From the NCBI RefSeq assembly GCF_011682065.1, contig NZ_VUYU01000037.1:1-61680 (forward strand): a stretch of DNA of 61,680 nucleotides. The letters run 5' to 3'. This stretch comes from Massilia rubra (lineage in GTDB: Bacteria; Pseudomonadota; Gammaproteobacteria; Burkholderiales; Burkholderiaceae_D). Each line of letters begins with the position of its first letter. Within the stretch, counting starts at the first letter, position 1. Shown here piece after piece: positions 18,432 to 27,800 of the stretch. The notes beneath the pieces were generated by a model. It did not search any database, was not told the origin of the DNA, and saw only the letters and a program-made list of their open reading frames with translations. The position numbers and the translations under genes were made by a program.

Positions 18432-19838
18432 ATGACCCTGAATTTCCCCGTGATCCTGAACCTTGCCGTCGCCCTGGGCGTGTGCTTTCTCCTCTATAAG
18501 ATGCAACAGGCGCATGCCTCGTTCACCAAGCGCGTATTTACCGGCCTGGGCGTGGGCGTGCTGCTGGGCGCGGCGTTCCAGCTGCTGTACGGCGCGTCCT
18601 CGCCCGTCATCACCGACACCAATGCCTACCTCGACATCGTCGGCACCGGTTACGTCAAGCTGTTGCAAATGATCGTGATGCCGCTGATTATGGTGTCGAT
18701 CATCGCCGCCATCCTCAAGTTGCGCGACGCGTCCTCGCTGGGCAAGATCAGCGCGCTGACCATCGGCATCTTGATGGCCACCACCATGGTCGCGGCCGGG
18801 ATCGGCATCCTGATGGCCAAGCTGTTCGGCCTGTCCGCCGTGGGGCTGACCGCCACCGCCGCCGAAGTGGCGCGCGGCGACTATTTGAAAGGACACCTGA
18901 ACACGGCGCAGGCGATTTCGCTGCCAGGCATGATCATCAGCTTCATTCCGGCCAACCCCTTCCTCGACATGACCGGCGCGCGCAAGACCTCGACCATCGC
19001 GGTGGTGCTGTTTTCGATTTTCGTCGGGATTTCGGCGACCGGCATTGCGGCCAAGCAGCCCGAAATCTTCGACGCGTTCGAGCGCTTCATCAAGGTTGCG
19101 CACGCGATCATCATGCGCATGGTGACCCTGGTGCTGCGCCTGACCCCGTTCGGCGTGTTCGCGCTGATGACCCAGGTGGTGGCCGGCTCCAACCTGGAGA
19201 GCATCGTCAAGCTGCTCAGTTTTGTCACCGCCTCGTACAGCGCCCTGCTGCTGATGTTCTGCGTGCATTTGCTGCTGATCAGCGCGGCGGGCCTGAACGC
19301 GGCGCGCTACGTCAAGAAGATTTTCCCGGTGCTCGCCTTTGCCTTCACCTCGCGCACCAGCGCCGGCTCGATCCCGATGTCGGTGCAGACCCAGACCAGC
19401 CGCCTCGGCACGCCGGAAGGCATCGCCAACTTTGCCGCCTCGTTCGGCTCGACCATCGGCCAGAACGGCTGCGCCGGCATCTATCCGGCCATGCTGGCGG
19501 TGATGATCGCGCCGACCGTCGGGATCGACCCGATGACGTTCTCGTTCATCGCGCCGTTGATCGCGATCATTACGGTCGGCTCGGTCGGGGTGGCCGGCGT
19601 GGGCGGCGGCGCCACCTTCGCGGCCCTGATCGTGCTCTCGGCGATGGACTTGCCGGTGGCGCTGGCGGGTTTGCTCATTTCGATCGAGCCATTGATCGAC
19701 ATGGGCCGCACCGCGCTCAACGTGAGCGGCTCGATTACGGCCGGCACCGTCACCAGCCGCGTGCTCGGCCAGACCGACATGGCGGTATTTAACAGCGACG
19801 CCGCCGTGAACCTCGATGCCGATGAGAAAGCTGCGTAG
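18432..19838 (+). CDS. tcyP: Sodium/proton-coupled L-cystine transporter, TcyP-like (DAACS family)
   Basis: 468 aa. The ATG at 18432 gives MTLNFPVILNLAVALGVCF, matching the usual start of the TcyP branch of the dicarboxylate/amino acid:cation symporters (about 463 aa). The family is shown by VGTGYVKLLQMIVMPLIMVSI, the LGKIS..TIGIL loop, the serine-rich reentrant segment SRTSAGSIPMSV and the substrate/Na+ site region ASFGSTIGQNGCAG. About eight membrane segments plus two hairpins are expected. It would import cystine, and so sulfur, across the inner membrane. It stands alone between the divergent alpha-2-macroglobulin gene and a phosphatase gene. Substrate assignment is by resemblance to E. 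coli TcyP; another amino acid is possible. Confidence 0.85.
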   Translation: MTLNFPVILNLAVALGVCFLLYKMQQAHASFTKRVFTGLGVGVLLGAAFQLLYGASSPVITDTNAYLDIVGTGYVKLLQMIVMPLIMVSIIAAILKLRDASSLGKISALTIGILMATTMVAAGIGILMAKLFGLSAVGLTATAAEVARGDYLKGHLNTAQAISLPGMIISFIPANPFLDMTGARKTSTIAVVLFSIFVGISATGIAAKQPEIFDAFERFIKVAHAIIMRMVTLVLRLTPFGVFALMTQVVAGSNLESIVKLLSFVTASYSALLLMFCVHLLLISAAGLNAARYVKKIFPVLAFAFTSRTSAGSIPMSVQTQTSRLGTPEGIANFAASFGSTIGQNGCAGIYPAMLAVMIAPTVGIDPMTFSFIAPLIAIITVGSVGVAGVGGGATFAALIVLSAMDLPVALAGLLISIEPLIDMGRTALNVSGSITAGTVTSRVLGQTDMAVFNSDAAVNLDADEKAA

Positions 19839-19944
19839 AAAAAGCACGACAAAAAAGCACCACAAGCGCTTGTATCGTGCGCTGAGCTACCGTCGAATCC
19901 GTCTATGATGACGTCGTGTCAACATTTCAATGGCAGGCGAAACG

Positions 19945-20709
19945 ATGGAACAAAAGTGGCCCCAACAGATCTGGCTGGTCAGGCACGGACAAAGCGCCGG
20001 TAACGTGGCGCGCGACGCCGCCGAGGCGGCGGCCGGCTTGCATATCGACATCGCCGAGCGCGATGTCGACGTGCCGCTCTCCGCGCTGGGCGCCGACCAG
20101 GCGCGCGCGCTGGCGAGCTGGTTCGCGGCCATGCCGGAACACGAGCGCCCGACCGTGGTGCTGCACTCGCCCTACGTGCGCGCGGCCGAGACCGCCCGCA
20201 TCATCATGCAACAGCTCGCTCCCGACAGCCTGGTGGCGGTCCACGTGGACGAGCGCCTGCGCGAAAAGGAATTCGGCATCCTCGACCGCCTGACCGTGCT
20301 CGGCATCCAGCATCAATATCCGGAGCTGTACGAACAGCGCCAGCACGTCGGTAAATTCTACTTCCGCCCGCCCGGCGGCGAGAGCTGGTGCGACGTCATC
20401 TTGCGCCTGCGCAGCATCATCGACACCATCACCCGCGAGTTCTGCAAGGAGCGCGTGCTGATCGTCGGCCACCAGGTCACGGTCAATTGCTTCCGCTACC
20501 TGTTCGAACGGCTCGACGAAGCCGCGATCCTGGCGTTCGACCGCGCCGCCGACGTGCCGAACTGCTCGGTGACCTCGTACAGTTTCAATCCGCACGAAGG
20601 CAAGCACGGCAAGCTCGGCTTGCAACTGACTAACTTTGTCGCTCCCCTGGAAGCGGCAGGCACGCCGGTCACGGTTCAAAAAGATGTGCCCGCTGCTCCG
20701 AAAGCGTAG
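19945..20709 (+). CDS. Histidine phosphatase family protein (phosphoglycerate mutase-like)
   Basis: 254 aa from ATG 19945, preferred because AGGCG lies just upstream; an in-frame ATG at 19930 adds five residues but has no ribosome site. The catalytic LVRHGQSAGN motif is near the N-terminus, the second arginine region is HSPYVRAAETA, the acidic residue sits in REKEFGILD, and the second histidine is in VGHQVTVNCFR. All four core residues of the RHG superfamily are therefore present. Substrate is unknown; family members act on phosphosugars, phosphoproteins or nucleotides. It is followed after 13 bases by the NAD(P)H-hydrate dehydratase gene, so the two are probably cotranscribed and may share a metabolite-repair role (inference). 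Confidence 0.85.
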   Translation: MEQKWPQQIWLVRHGQSAGNVARDAAEAAAGLHIDIAERDVDVPLSALGADQARALASWFAAMPEHERPTVVLHSPYVRAAETARIIMQQLAPDSLVAVHVDERLREKEFGILDRLTVLGIQHQYPELYEQRQHVGKFYFRPPGGESWCDVILRLRSIIDTITREFCKERVLIVGHQVTVNCFRYLFERLDEAAILAFDRAADVPNCSVTSYSFNPHEGKHGKLGLQLTNFVAPLEAAGTPVTVQKDVPAAPKA

Positions 20710-20722
20710 GCGCGCCGGTCCC

Positions 20723-21664
20723 ATGGACATGCCGCTCGCCAGCACCCACATGATCACCATCGACAGCGCCGCCCTGCGCGCCTGGCCGCTGCCGATGCCG
20801 CCGGCCGAAGGCGACAAGGAGCGGCGCGGCCACGTGCTCATCGTGGGCGGCTCGTGCGAAATGCCGGGCGCCGTGATTCTGGCGGCCACGGCGGCCTTGC
20901 GCGCCGGCGCCGGCAAGCTCACCATCGCCACCGGCGCCAGCGTGGCCCAACTGGTGGCGCTGGCCATGCCGGAAGCGCGCGTGATCGGCCTGCGCGAGAC
21001 GGCCGAGGGCGGCTTCGCACGCGACGCGCTGGACGTGCTCGACCCGCTGGCCGACAAGATCGACGCGGTGCTGATCGGTCCCGGCATGCAGGATGAAGCG
21101 GCCACGGCGGCGCTGGTGCGCGCCTTGCTGCCGCGCCTGGCCGGCACCAGCGTGGTGCTCGACGCCAACGCCATGGGCATCGTCACCAATCCCGACCAGG
21201 ACGACGAGGACGGGCCGCCGTTCCGCTTCGCCGAGACGGTGATCCTGACCCCGCACGCGGGCGAAATGGCGCACCTCTCCGGGCGTGCGAAAGACGAGAT
21301 CGTGGCCGATCCGGACGGCGCGGCGCGCGCGGCGGCGCAGGCGTGGAACGCGGTGGTGGCGCTGAAAGGGGCGCGCACCGTGATCAGCGCACCCGAGGGC
21401 GGGCCGTGGCAGCACGAAGGCGGCAATGTCGGGCTGGCCATTTCGGGCTCGGGCGACACCCTGGCCGGCATCATCGCCGGGCTGGCGGCGCGCGGCGCCA
21501 CCCTGGCGCAAGCGACCTGCTGGGGCGTGGCCCTGCATGCCAGGGCCGGCGAACAGCTGGCCTTGCGCTTCGGCGTGCTGGGCTACCTGGCGCGCGAAAT
21601 TCCGGCCGAAATTCCGGCCTTGATGGAGCAGGCAGCGCGTTCGTCGTCCGACGGAATGTCCTGA
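20723..21664 (+). CDS. nnrD: ADP/ATP-dependent NAD(P)H-hydrate dehydratase
   Basis: 313 aa from ATG 20723; ATG at 20750 is an alternative. This is a ribokinase-like fold protein containing only the dehydratase domain (no epimerase domain as in fused NnrE-NnrD). Visible motifs are HVLIVGGSCEMPGAVILAA at the start, GPGM, VLDANAMGI, ILTPHAGEMAHL and the catalytic SGSGDTLAGIIAGL. It repairs the S-hydrate of NAD(P)H back to the cofactor in the cytoplasm. The separate NnrE epimerase is not in the window. The preceding phosphatase gene ends 13 bases upstream. Confidence in the family is high because of the ANAMG and NxxDxLAG-like motifs. Confidence 0.9.
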   Translation: MDMPLASTHMITIDSAALRAWPLPMPPAEGDKERRGHVLIVGGSCEMPGAVILAATAALRAGAGKLTIATGASVAQLVALAMPEARVIGLRETAEGGFARDALDVLDPLADKIDAVLIGPGMQDEAATAALVRALLPRLAGTSVVLDANAMGIVTNPDQDDEDGPPFRFAETVILTPHAGEMAHLSGRAKDEIVADPDGAARAAAQAWNAVVALKGARTVISAPEGGPWQHEGGNVGLAISGSGDTLAGIIAGLAARGATLAQATCWGVALHARAGEQLALRFGVLGYLAREIPAEIPALMEQAARSSSDGMS

Positions 21665-21951
21665 CGCGGCGGGTGCGGCCGGTAGCAAAGTTTGATCCGT
21701 ATCAAATTGCGCGGCCATGGAGGTCAATCTACGTCAGATGCGTAAATAAAGATGAACTGGCGCAGAAGTTGAAAGTCTAATTTTTTACAGTCGAATTCGC
21801 GCATCGGATAACGGGACCGCGTCGCCCACGGCGTCGGTTCCCTGATGGTCCTCACCGGACGGGGATGTATGTCCGGCGGGATCGACCTGGCGCCGTTGCC
21901 TGCGGCAAGTTGCCGGCAGCGGCACTCATTGACGTGACCGAGGAGTAAACA

Positions 21952-22362
21952 ATGAAACCACTCACAACCGCACCAAAAATCATCTTGACCGCGGCGCTGC
22001 TGGCGTCGATGCTCGTTGCCTGCAAGCGCAATGACACCCCCGCCACGGGCACCGGCGACACCACCACGACCACCACGCCGGGCACCACCTCCGGGACCAG
22101 CGGCACCGGCGGCACGACCGGCACCGGCGGGACGGGCACCAGCGGCACCACGGGCGATACCGGCACGTCGGGCACGGGCACGAGCGGCACCGGAACATCG
22201 GGAACATCGGGAACATCGGGCACCGGCGGCACCTCGGGCACCTCGGGTACGTCAGGCACGAGCGGTACTTCAGGCACTTCCGGCACCGGTACCGGCACCA
22301 GCGGCACGTCCGGCACCGGCACCACCGACACGACTCCGCCGGCTGACAAGGACAAGCGCTAA
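21952..22362 (+). CDS. Small lipoprotein with Ser/Gly/Thr low-complexity repeat
   Basis: 136 aa with a strong GAGGAG ribosome site 7 bases before ATG 21952. The signal peptide ends in the lipobox LVAC (Cys at residue 24), so the mature protein should be lipidated and membrane-anchored. Nearly all the rest is built from GTSGTSGT/GTGGT units without charged residues, ending TPPADKDKR. The DNA is correspondingly repetitive (ggcacc/ggaaca triplets), a place where length can change by slippage. No enzymatic domain is visible; such stretches may act as flexible or surface-exposed spacers (inference). The 287-base leader before it (21665-21951) holds no other convincing gene. Confidence 0.75.
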   Translation: MKPLTTAPKIILTAALLASMLVACKRNDTPATGTGDTTTTTTPGTTSGTSGTGGTTGTGGTGTSGTTGDTGTSGTGTSGTGTSGTSGTSGTGGTSGTSGTSGTSGTSGTSGTGTGTSGTSGTGTTDTTPPADKDKR

Positions 22363-22674
22363 GCGCTCACGGCGTCCGCGGACCAGCATGCCGCCGTTTC
22401 TGCCAAGCGCAAAAACGGCGGCGTCGCTACACTGAAAAATCGCGCCCGCCAGGCGAGCACGCCGGGCTCAGACGAACGCGCCACGGTGGCGAGCAGCGAC
22501 AACACGGCCTCACGGTCGCTTGTCTTTGCATAGGCTTCGATATCACCTTGCATCAGTTGATCCTCGCTGGAGTCGCTTGCATCGAGCAAGCATTGTACGG
22601 TGCCTGTCGGGCGCCAGGAGCAATGCTGACACGCGCGATCCGCCCGCACGCATTCCCGGCACGGCGGCAAAGCA
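22363..22674. other. Gene-poor gap with a hairpin
   Basis: 312 bases between the repeat lipoprotein and the ATPase/nuclease gene. A 10-bp perfect stem (22390-22399 with 22413-22422) could end transcription of either convergent gene, though no T-run follows. A minus-strand frame of 103 codons crosses the gap but begins with TTG, has no ribosome site, and shows no recognisable domain; it may be a decayed remnant or chance. Confidence 0.4.
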
Positions 22675-24771
22675 TCAGAAACGCACGTTCAGCCTGCGCT
22701 TGTACACCTCAAGCCGGTTGCGCGCGCGCGTGACGAAGTGCTGGTAGAACAGCATTTCCGCGTAAAGTTCACCATACTGGCGGCCAGTCTTCGGATCGTC
22801 GAGCCGCGCACTTAAAAAATAGCCATCGCTGACCGGAAATTTGGTCCATCCGGGCGCCATCCGGCTTTCGTCCATGCTGTCACCGACCAAATAGCCGTAA
22901 AACCGCTTGATGCGGCCGCCGGACTTCGCCGCCAGCAAGCGCGCGTACTGCGCCAGGTCGTTGACGTGCTCCTGCAACTCGACCCCGGGTGCCTTGAATT
23001 CGATGATGATCGCTGCGCCTTCCTTGCTGAAGATGGCGATATCGGGCCGTTTCAGATGATGAACCTCATTATTGTGGCGGAAAAGTTTTTCAAGGCTCTC
23101 GTCGATATCTGCTTCGAACAGTTTTCCGCCATCCCAAAAAATCGACGACAAGGCTTTATCGGAGGCGATGTGATCGTAGTATTGATACTCTTCGCTGAGG
23201 ATCCAGATATCGTGATCGACCGTATCGCCGCTATCCTTCCCTGTCGGGAAAAAGATATTGTGAATGATCTTTTCGTGATCGCGCCGTTTTCCCGGTGCAT
23301 CCTGCTGGCATTCGAGCATGAGTTGCGTGGCGCGCTGCAGGATATCGAGCATGGCGGTGCGGCGCACCACCAGTTGCGACAGGTTCGCCATGTCCATTGT
23401 CTGCAGGCTGCTGGTGTAGCGCCATGACAGATCGGCGAGCACCTTGCGAAAGTCGCTGCTGCGGGGGTCCAGCTTGAGCAGTTCCTGCTTCATGTCGACC
23501 AGCTTCGAGGTGTCTTGCACGATCTCGTCCTGGAACCTGCGCAGCGTGCGCCTGGCGATATTTTCTTCAGTATCGCCGTAGTGGATCTTGATGTTGGCCT
23601 TCTCCAGCATGGCCCTGGAGATGCCGAACTTCTCTTGCGTCGAACTGATCAACGCCTCGCGGTCGAAATCGGGCGGCGTCAGGATGGCGTAGACCGCGTC
23701 TTCCAGCGACTCGATGATATCCTGCATTGAAAATGCTTCATCGAAGTCCCTGGCATGGCTGCACTCCCTGGGCAGGTCGAAGCCGTCGCGTTGCACGTTC
23801 ACCTTTTGATCGAGCAAGTCACCCTCGACCAGCAGCAGTTCGATTTTGCCGTCGATCGGCCGGCGCCGGTCTGCCGACGACTTCAAAAAGTGTTTCGTCA
23901 ACGAGATGGCAATGGCGGAGTTGGCGCAAAGGGCGACCTCGTGCTCGAGCGAGGGACTGCTGGCCTGGTCCAGAGAATAGCGCGTCAATCTTAGCTCGCC
24001 GGCGGCGATATCGCCGCGGTGGCCGCAGCTCAAGCGGATCGGCAGTACCTGCACGGCGGTGGGCAGATGCTCCGATGTGATCAACTCTTCAGCGCGACTG
24101 GCGCCGGCCACATCGGCAATGACCACCGTGAAATTGCCGATGATTTTCTTCAGCACGATGAACCGCTGCAAGAACGAGGTGTTCAGGACATCATGCAAGG
24201 TGCGTGCGGAAAAGTCGGCGCGCAAGGTAGCCGGGTCGAACACGCCGGCAAACGTTCGTTTCGCCATCCCCTTGAGCGTGACGCAGGTGCCGATATCGCC
24301 CGGGTCCACTTGTGTGAGGAAATCGTTTTCCGTGATTTCACGCGTCTCGGCACGCGCCCTGAGCGTACGCCGCCAGCGGCTGCCGCCGGCATCGAACACA
24401 CTGTCGATAGCAAGCTGCGAGAAGTAATGAAAAAACTGGATCCGGCCCGCGCCCTTGCATTTGCCGATGCCCTGGATCTGCAGATAATCCTTGTAGGTCG
24501 TATCCTTGGTGACGAAAGCCTTGACTTGTTCTTCGCCGAAGCCTGCCCCGTTATCCTTGCACCAGACCACGATCTGCTCGTCCGCATCGGCAAACAGCGA
24601 TCCGTTGACGAACTCCACACCGATTTCGATTCGTAGCGGCGGCGCCTGCGGATCCGCACTGCGTCGTATCAGATACGAGTCGATTGCGTTGGATAACAGT
24701 TCCTCGAAGACGACGTAGCGTTTATGGCTGACGGAAGTATTCTTCAGGCCGCCTTTGATGTCTAGCGTCAT
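22675..24771 (-). CDS. GHKL ATPase with C-terminal PD-(D/E)XK nuclease-like domain; candidate defence protein
   Basis: 698 aa, ATG 24771. The N-terminus has a Bergerat ATP-binding fold: N-box EELLSNAIDS (E23/E24, N28, D31), G1 box DNGAGF (D73, G75, G77) and a glycine-rich lid GIGKCKGAGR (101-110). This arrangement is like Hsp90/MutL/MORC ATPases rather than sensor kinases; no H-box is present. The C-terminal region carries RPDIAIF followed by IIIEFKAPG, i.e. D577 and E591-x-K593, the spacing of PD-(D/E)XK nucleases. The protein is a single gene with no methylase or partner beside it, and its DNA is visibly less GC-rich than its neighbours, suggesting acquisition by transfer. GHKL-plus-nuclease proteins occur in restriction and anti-phage systems (paraMORC-like); the function here is inference. 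Confidence 0.75.
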   Translation of the reverse strand: MTLDIKGGLKNTSVSHKRYVVFEELLSNAIDSYLIRRSADPQAPPLRIEIGVEFVNGSLFADADEQIVVWCKDNGAGFGEEQVKAFVTKDTTYKDYLQIQGIGKCKGAGRIQFFHYFSQLAIDSVFDAGGSRWRRTLRARAETREITENDFLTQVDPGDIGTCVTLKGMAKRTFAGVFDPATLRADFSARTLHDVLNTSFLQRFIVLKKIIGNFTVVIADVAGASRAEELITSEHLPTAVQVLPIRLSCGHRGDIAAGELRLTRYSLDQASSPSLEHEVALCANSAIAISLTKHFLKSSADRRRPIDGKIELLLVEGDLLDQKVNVQRDGFDLPRECSHARDFDEAFSMQDIIESLEDAVYAILTPPDFDREALISSTQEKFGISRAMLEKANIKIHYGDTEENIARRTLRRFQDEIVQDTSKLVDMKQELLKLDPRSSDFRKVLADLSWRYTSSLQTMDMANLSQLVVRRTAMLDILQRATQLMLECQQDAPGKRRDHEKIIHNIFFPTGKDSGDTVDHDIWILSEEYQYYDHIASDKALSSIFWDGGKLFEADIDESLEKLFRHNNEVHHLKRPDIAIFSKEGAAIIIEFKAPGVELQEHVNDLAQYARLLAAKSGGRIKRFYGYLVGDSMDESRMAPGWTKFPVSDGYFLSARLDDPKTGRQYGELYAEMLFYQHFVTRARNRLEVYKRRLNVRF

Positions 24772-24850
24772 GGGAAATCATCGTGTCGATGGATCAGTGA
24801 CACAGTATGGGTCCGATTCGATTCGATTGCAACGCACATCCAACAAAGCC

Positions 24851-24877
24851 GAAGGCGCATCGAAGCGATGCGCCTTC
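24851..24877 (-). terminator. Hairpin terminator after the RND pump gene
   Basis: A perfect 12-bp stem (24851-24862 with 24866-24877) and a 3-base loop lie 11 bases past the stop of the minus-strand pump gene. It is followed on that strand by a T-containing tract (CTTTGTTGG), so it is a plausible intrinsic terminator. Confidence 0.6.
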
Positions 24878-24887
24878 GCTCACTGGC

Positions 24888-27800
24888 CTACGCCCGCTTG
24901 TCGAGCGCCACGGCGCCCGGCGCCACCACCGTGCGGCGGCCGGTCACCAGGCGCACCAGCCACATGACCACGCGGTAGATGAAGCGGCCGAAGGTGAGGA
25001 ACAGAATCACTTCGGCAAACGTCGTCAGGAAGCCCAGCAGCGGGCCGAAACGCTCCGAACGGCGGTGGAACTTGAGGCCCATGCTGTCGACCTTGATTTC
25101 GATGCTGTCGTAGAAAGTCGGCACCACCAGCAAGGTCAGAATGGTCGAGGTAATCGTGCCGCCGATAATCGCAATGGCCAGCGGACGATAAAACTCGCCG
25201 CCCTCGCCCAGCCCCAGCGCCACCGGGAACATGCCGGCGATCAGCGCGAAGGTGGTCATCAGGATCGGACGCAGGCGTGCGCGCCCCGCTTCCATCAGTG
25301 AATCCTCGCGGCTGTGGCCTTCACGCTCGCGCGCACGGGCCGCATCGAGCAGCAGGATCGCATTCTTCGCCACCAGGCCCATCAGCATGATGATGCCGAT
25401 GAAGCTCATCAGGTTGAGCGTGTTATGGGTCAACAGCAGCGCCACCACCACGCCGATCAAGGACAGCGGCAAGGACAGCATCACCGCCAGCGGCGCGGTA
25501 AACGAGCCGAACTGCATCACCAGGATCAGGTACATCAGCCCGATGCCCGACACCAGCGCGATGCCCATTTCGGTAAACAACTCGTTCTGGTCCTGGCCGG
25601 CGCCGCCCAGTTCACGGCCGTAGCCGGGCGGGTAGTCGAAGGTATCGGCCAGTTTCATGGCGTCGCCCGTGACTTCGCCGTTCGAGCGGCCCTGCGCATT
25701 GGCCGACACTGAAATGGTGCGCTTGCCATTCTTGTGCGAAATGCCGGACGGTCCCTTGCCCATGGTGATGGTGGCGATCTGGTCGAGCGGCACCATCTGG
25801 TTGGTGCCGGTCACGGCGATCGGCAAGCGTTCGATATTGTCGGCGCTGACCCGGTCGTCCGGATGCAGGCGCACCGCCACGTCGCGCGTTTCGCCGGTCG
25901 GGTCGACCCAGTCGCCCACTTCGACGCCGGCAAACGCCACCCGCAGCGATTGCGCCGCGTCGTTGACCGAAATGCCCATCGAATTGGCCAGGCCGCGATT
26001 GAGTTCGATCTGCAATTCGTTCTTCGGATCCTGTTCGGACAGGCCGACATCGATCGCGCCCGGCACTTTGCGCAACTGTTCCATATAGGCGTTGGCAATA
26101 TCGAGCAGCTTGCGCGAGTCCGGTCCGGTGAACTGGATCTGGATCGGCTTGTTGGCGCCATTGTTCATATCGTCGAGCACCACGTACTCGGCGCCCACCA
26201 GCTGGCTGATCTTGGCGCGCAGCTCGACCGCGATTTCCTTGGCGCTGCGCGAGCGGGTGGCGCGCTTGCCGATATCGACATATACCTTGCCGCCGCCGGT
26301 GTTAATGAAGGCGTTGGTATCCTTGGTTTCCTTGATCGAGCGCGCCAGTTCGGCCGCCTTTTCCAGCTTGGCGCGCGAATATTCCACGCTCGACGAGGCC
26401 GGCGTGCGCACATCGATCAGCAACTGGCCGTAGTCGGCCGCCGGCAGGAAGCTGGTGCCGCCCATGGTGCCCTGCAGGTACAGGGCGCCGGCGAAGGTGG
26501 CCACGGCGATCACGGTCATCCATTTGCGGTGATGCAAGGCCCAGGCGATCACGTTGCCGTAGCGGTCGGCCTGGCGGTCGAACCACTCGTTAAAGTGATG
26601 CAGCACCAGGGACACGCCTTTTTTCGGCGCCGTGTGGTGATCCGGCGGATCGCCCCAGTAAGCCGACAGCATCGGGTCGAGCGTGAAGGAAATGACCAGG
26701 CTGACCAGCACCGAGCAGGTGACCGTCAGCGCGAACGGACGGAACCACTCACCGGAGACGCCCGGCATGAAGGCCACCGGAATGAACACGGCGATGATCG
26801 AGAAGGTGGTCGAGGCCACCGCCATGCCGATCTCGGCGGTGCCCTCCAGGGCGGCCTTGCGGCGGTCGGAGCCGCGCTGCATGTGACGCACGATGTTTTC
26901 GCGCACCACGATCGCATCGTCGATCAGCACGCCGATAGCCAGCGACAGTCCGAGCAAGGTCATGAAGTTGAGCGTGAAACCGCACAGCCAGACCGCGATG
27001 AACGAGGCGATCACCGAGGTCGGCAAGGACAGCGCCGTGATCAGGGTCGAGCGCCACGAGTTCAGGAAGGCGTAGACCACGAAAATGGTCAGCACGGCGC
27101 CGAACATAAGCGATTCGATCACATTGTTCAGGCTGCGCTGGGCTTCATCGCCGCCATCGCGCGTGATTTCAAGCACGGTGCCTTTCGGCAGTTCTTTTTC
27201 GAGTTCCTTGATCAGCAGCTTGGCCTTCTTGGCCACGCTGACGGTGCTGGCGTCGCGCGAGCGGGTCAGGGTGATGCCCACGTTCGGCTTGCCGCTGCGG
27301 ATGCTCAGGTTGTTAACTTCGGCAAAGCCGTCGCGGATTTCGGCCACCTGGGCCAGGCGCACCACTTCCTCGCCGCGGCGCTTGACCACGATCTGCTGGA
27401 ATTCCTCGGGCGACTCGATGCGGCCCACCAGGCGAATGCTTTTCTCATCGTACTGGCCGCGAATCTTGCCGACCGGCGCGTTGGTGTTTTGCGTGCGCAA
27501 GGCGTTGACCACATCGGACACGGCCACATTGTATTCGCGCAGCTTTTCGGCGCGCAGCAAGACCGACAGTTCGCGCCGCAGCGCGCCGTTGACGTTGACC
27601 GTGGCCACGCCATCGATGCCGCGGAAGCGGTCGGCCAGCACATCCTCGGCCAGGCGCGAGATGTCGGCGTGGGTCTGGCTGGTGGACGAGAGCGCCAGGT
27701 TCAAGATCGGCTGCGTGGCCGGGTCGAGGCGTTGCAGGATCGGTTCGCGCATCTCGGTCGGCAACTTGTAGCGCACGGTGGCGATGGCGTTACGGACCTC

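Noticed and set aside
18255-19865. 536-codon minus-strand frame opposite tcyP
   Set aside because: His/Asp/Gln-rich antisense shadow; the plus-strand TcyP protein has all family motifs.
19870-19909. Promoter for the histidine phosphatase (TTGTAT and TATGAT)
   Set aside because: The two hexamers are 28 bases apart, too far for a sigma70 promoter; not listed as a feature.
22359-22670. Minus-strand 103-codon frame between the lipoprotein and the ATPase/nuclease
   Set aside because: TTG start, no ribosome site, no family; kept only as an intergenic note.
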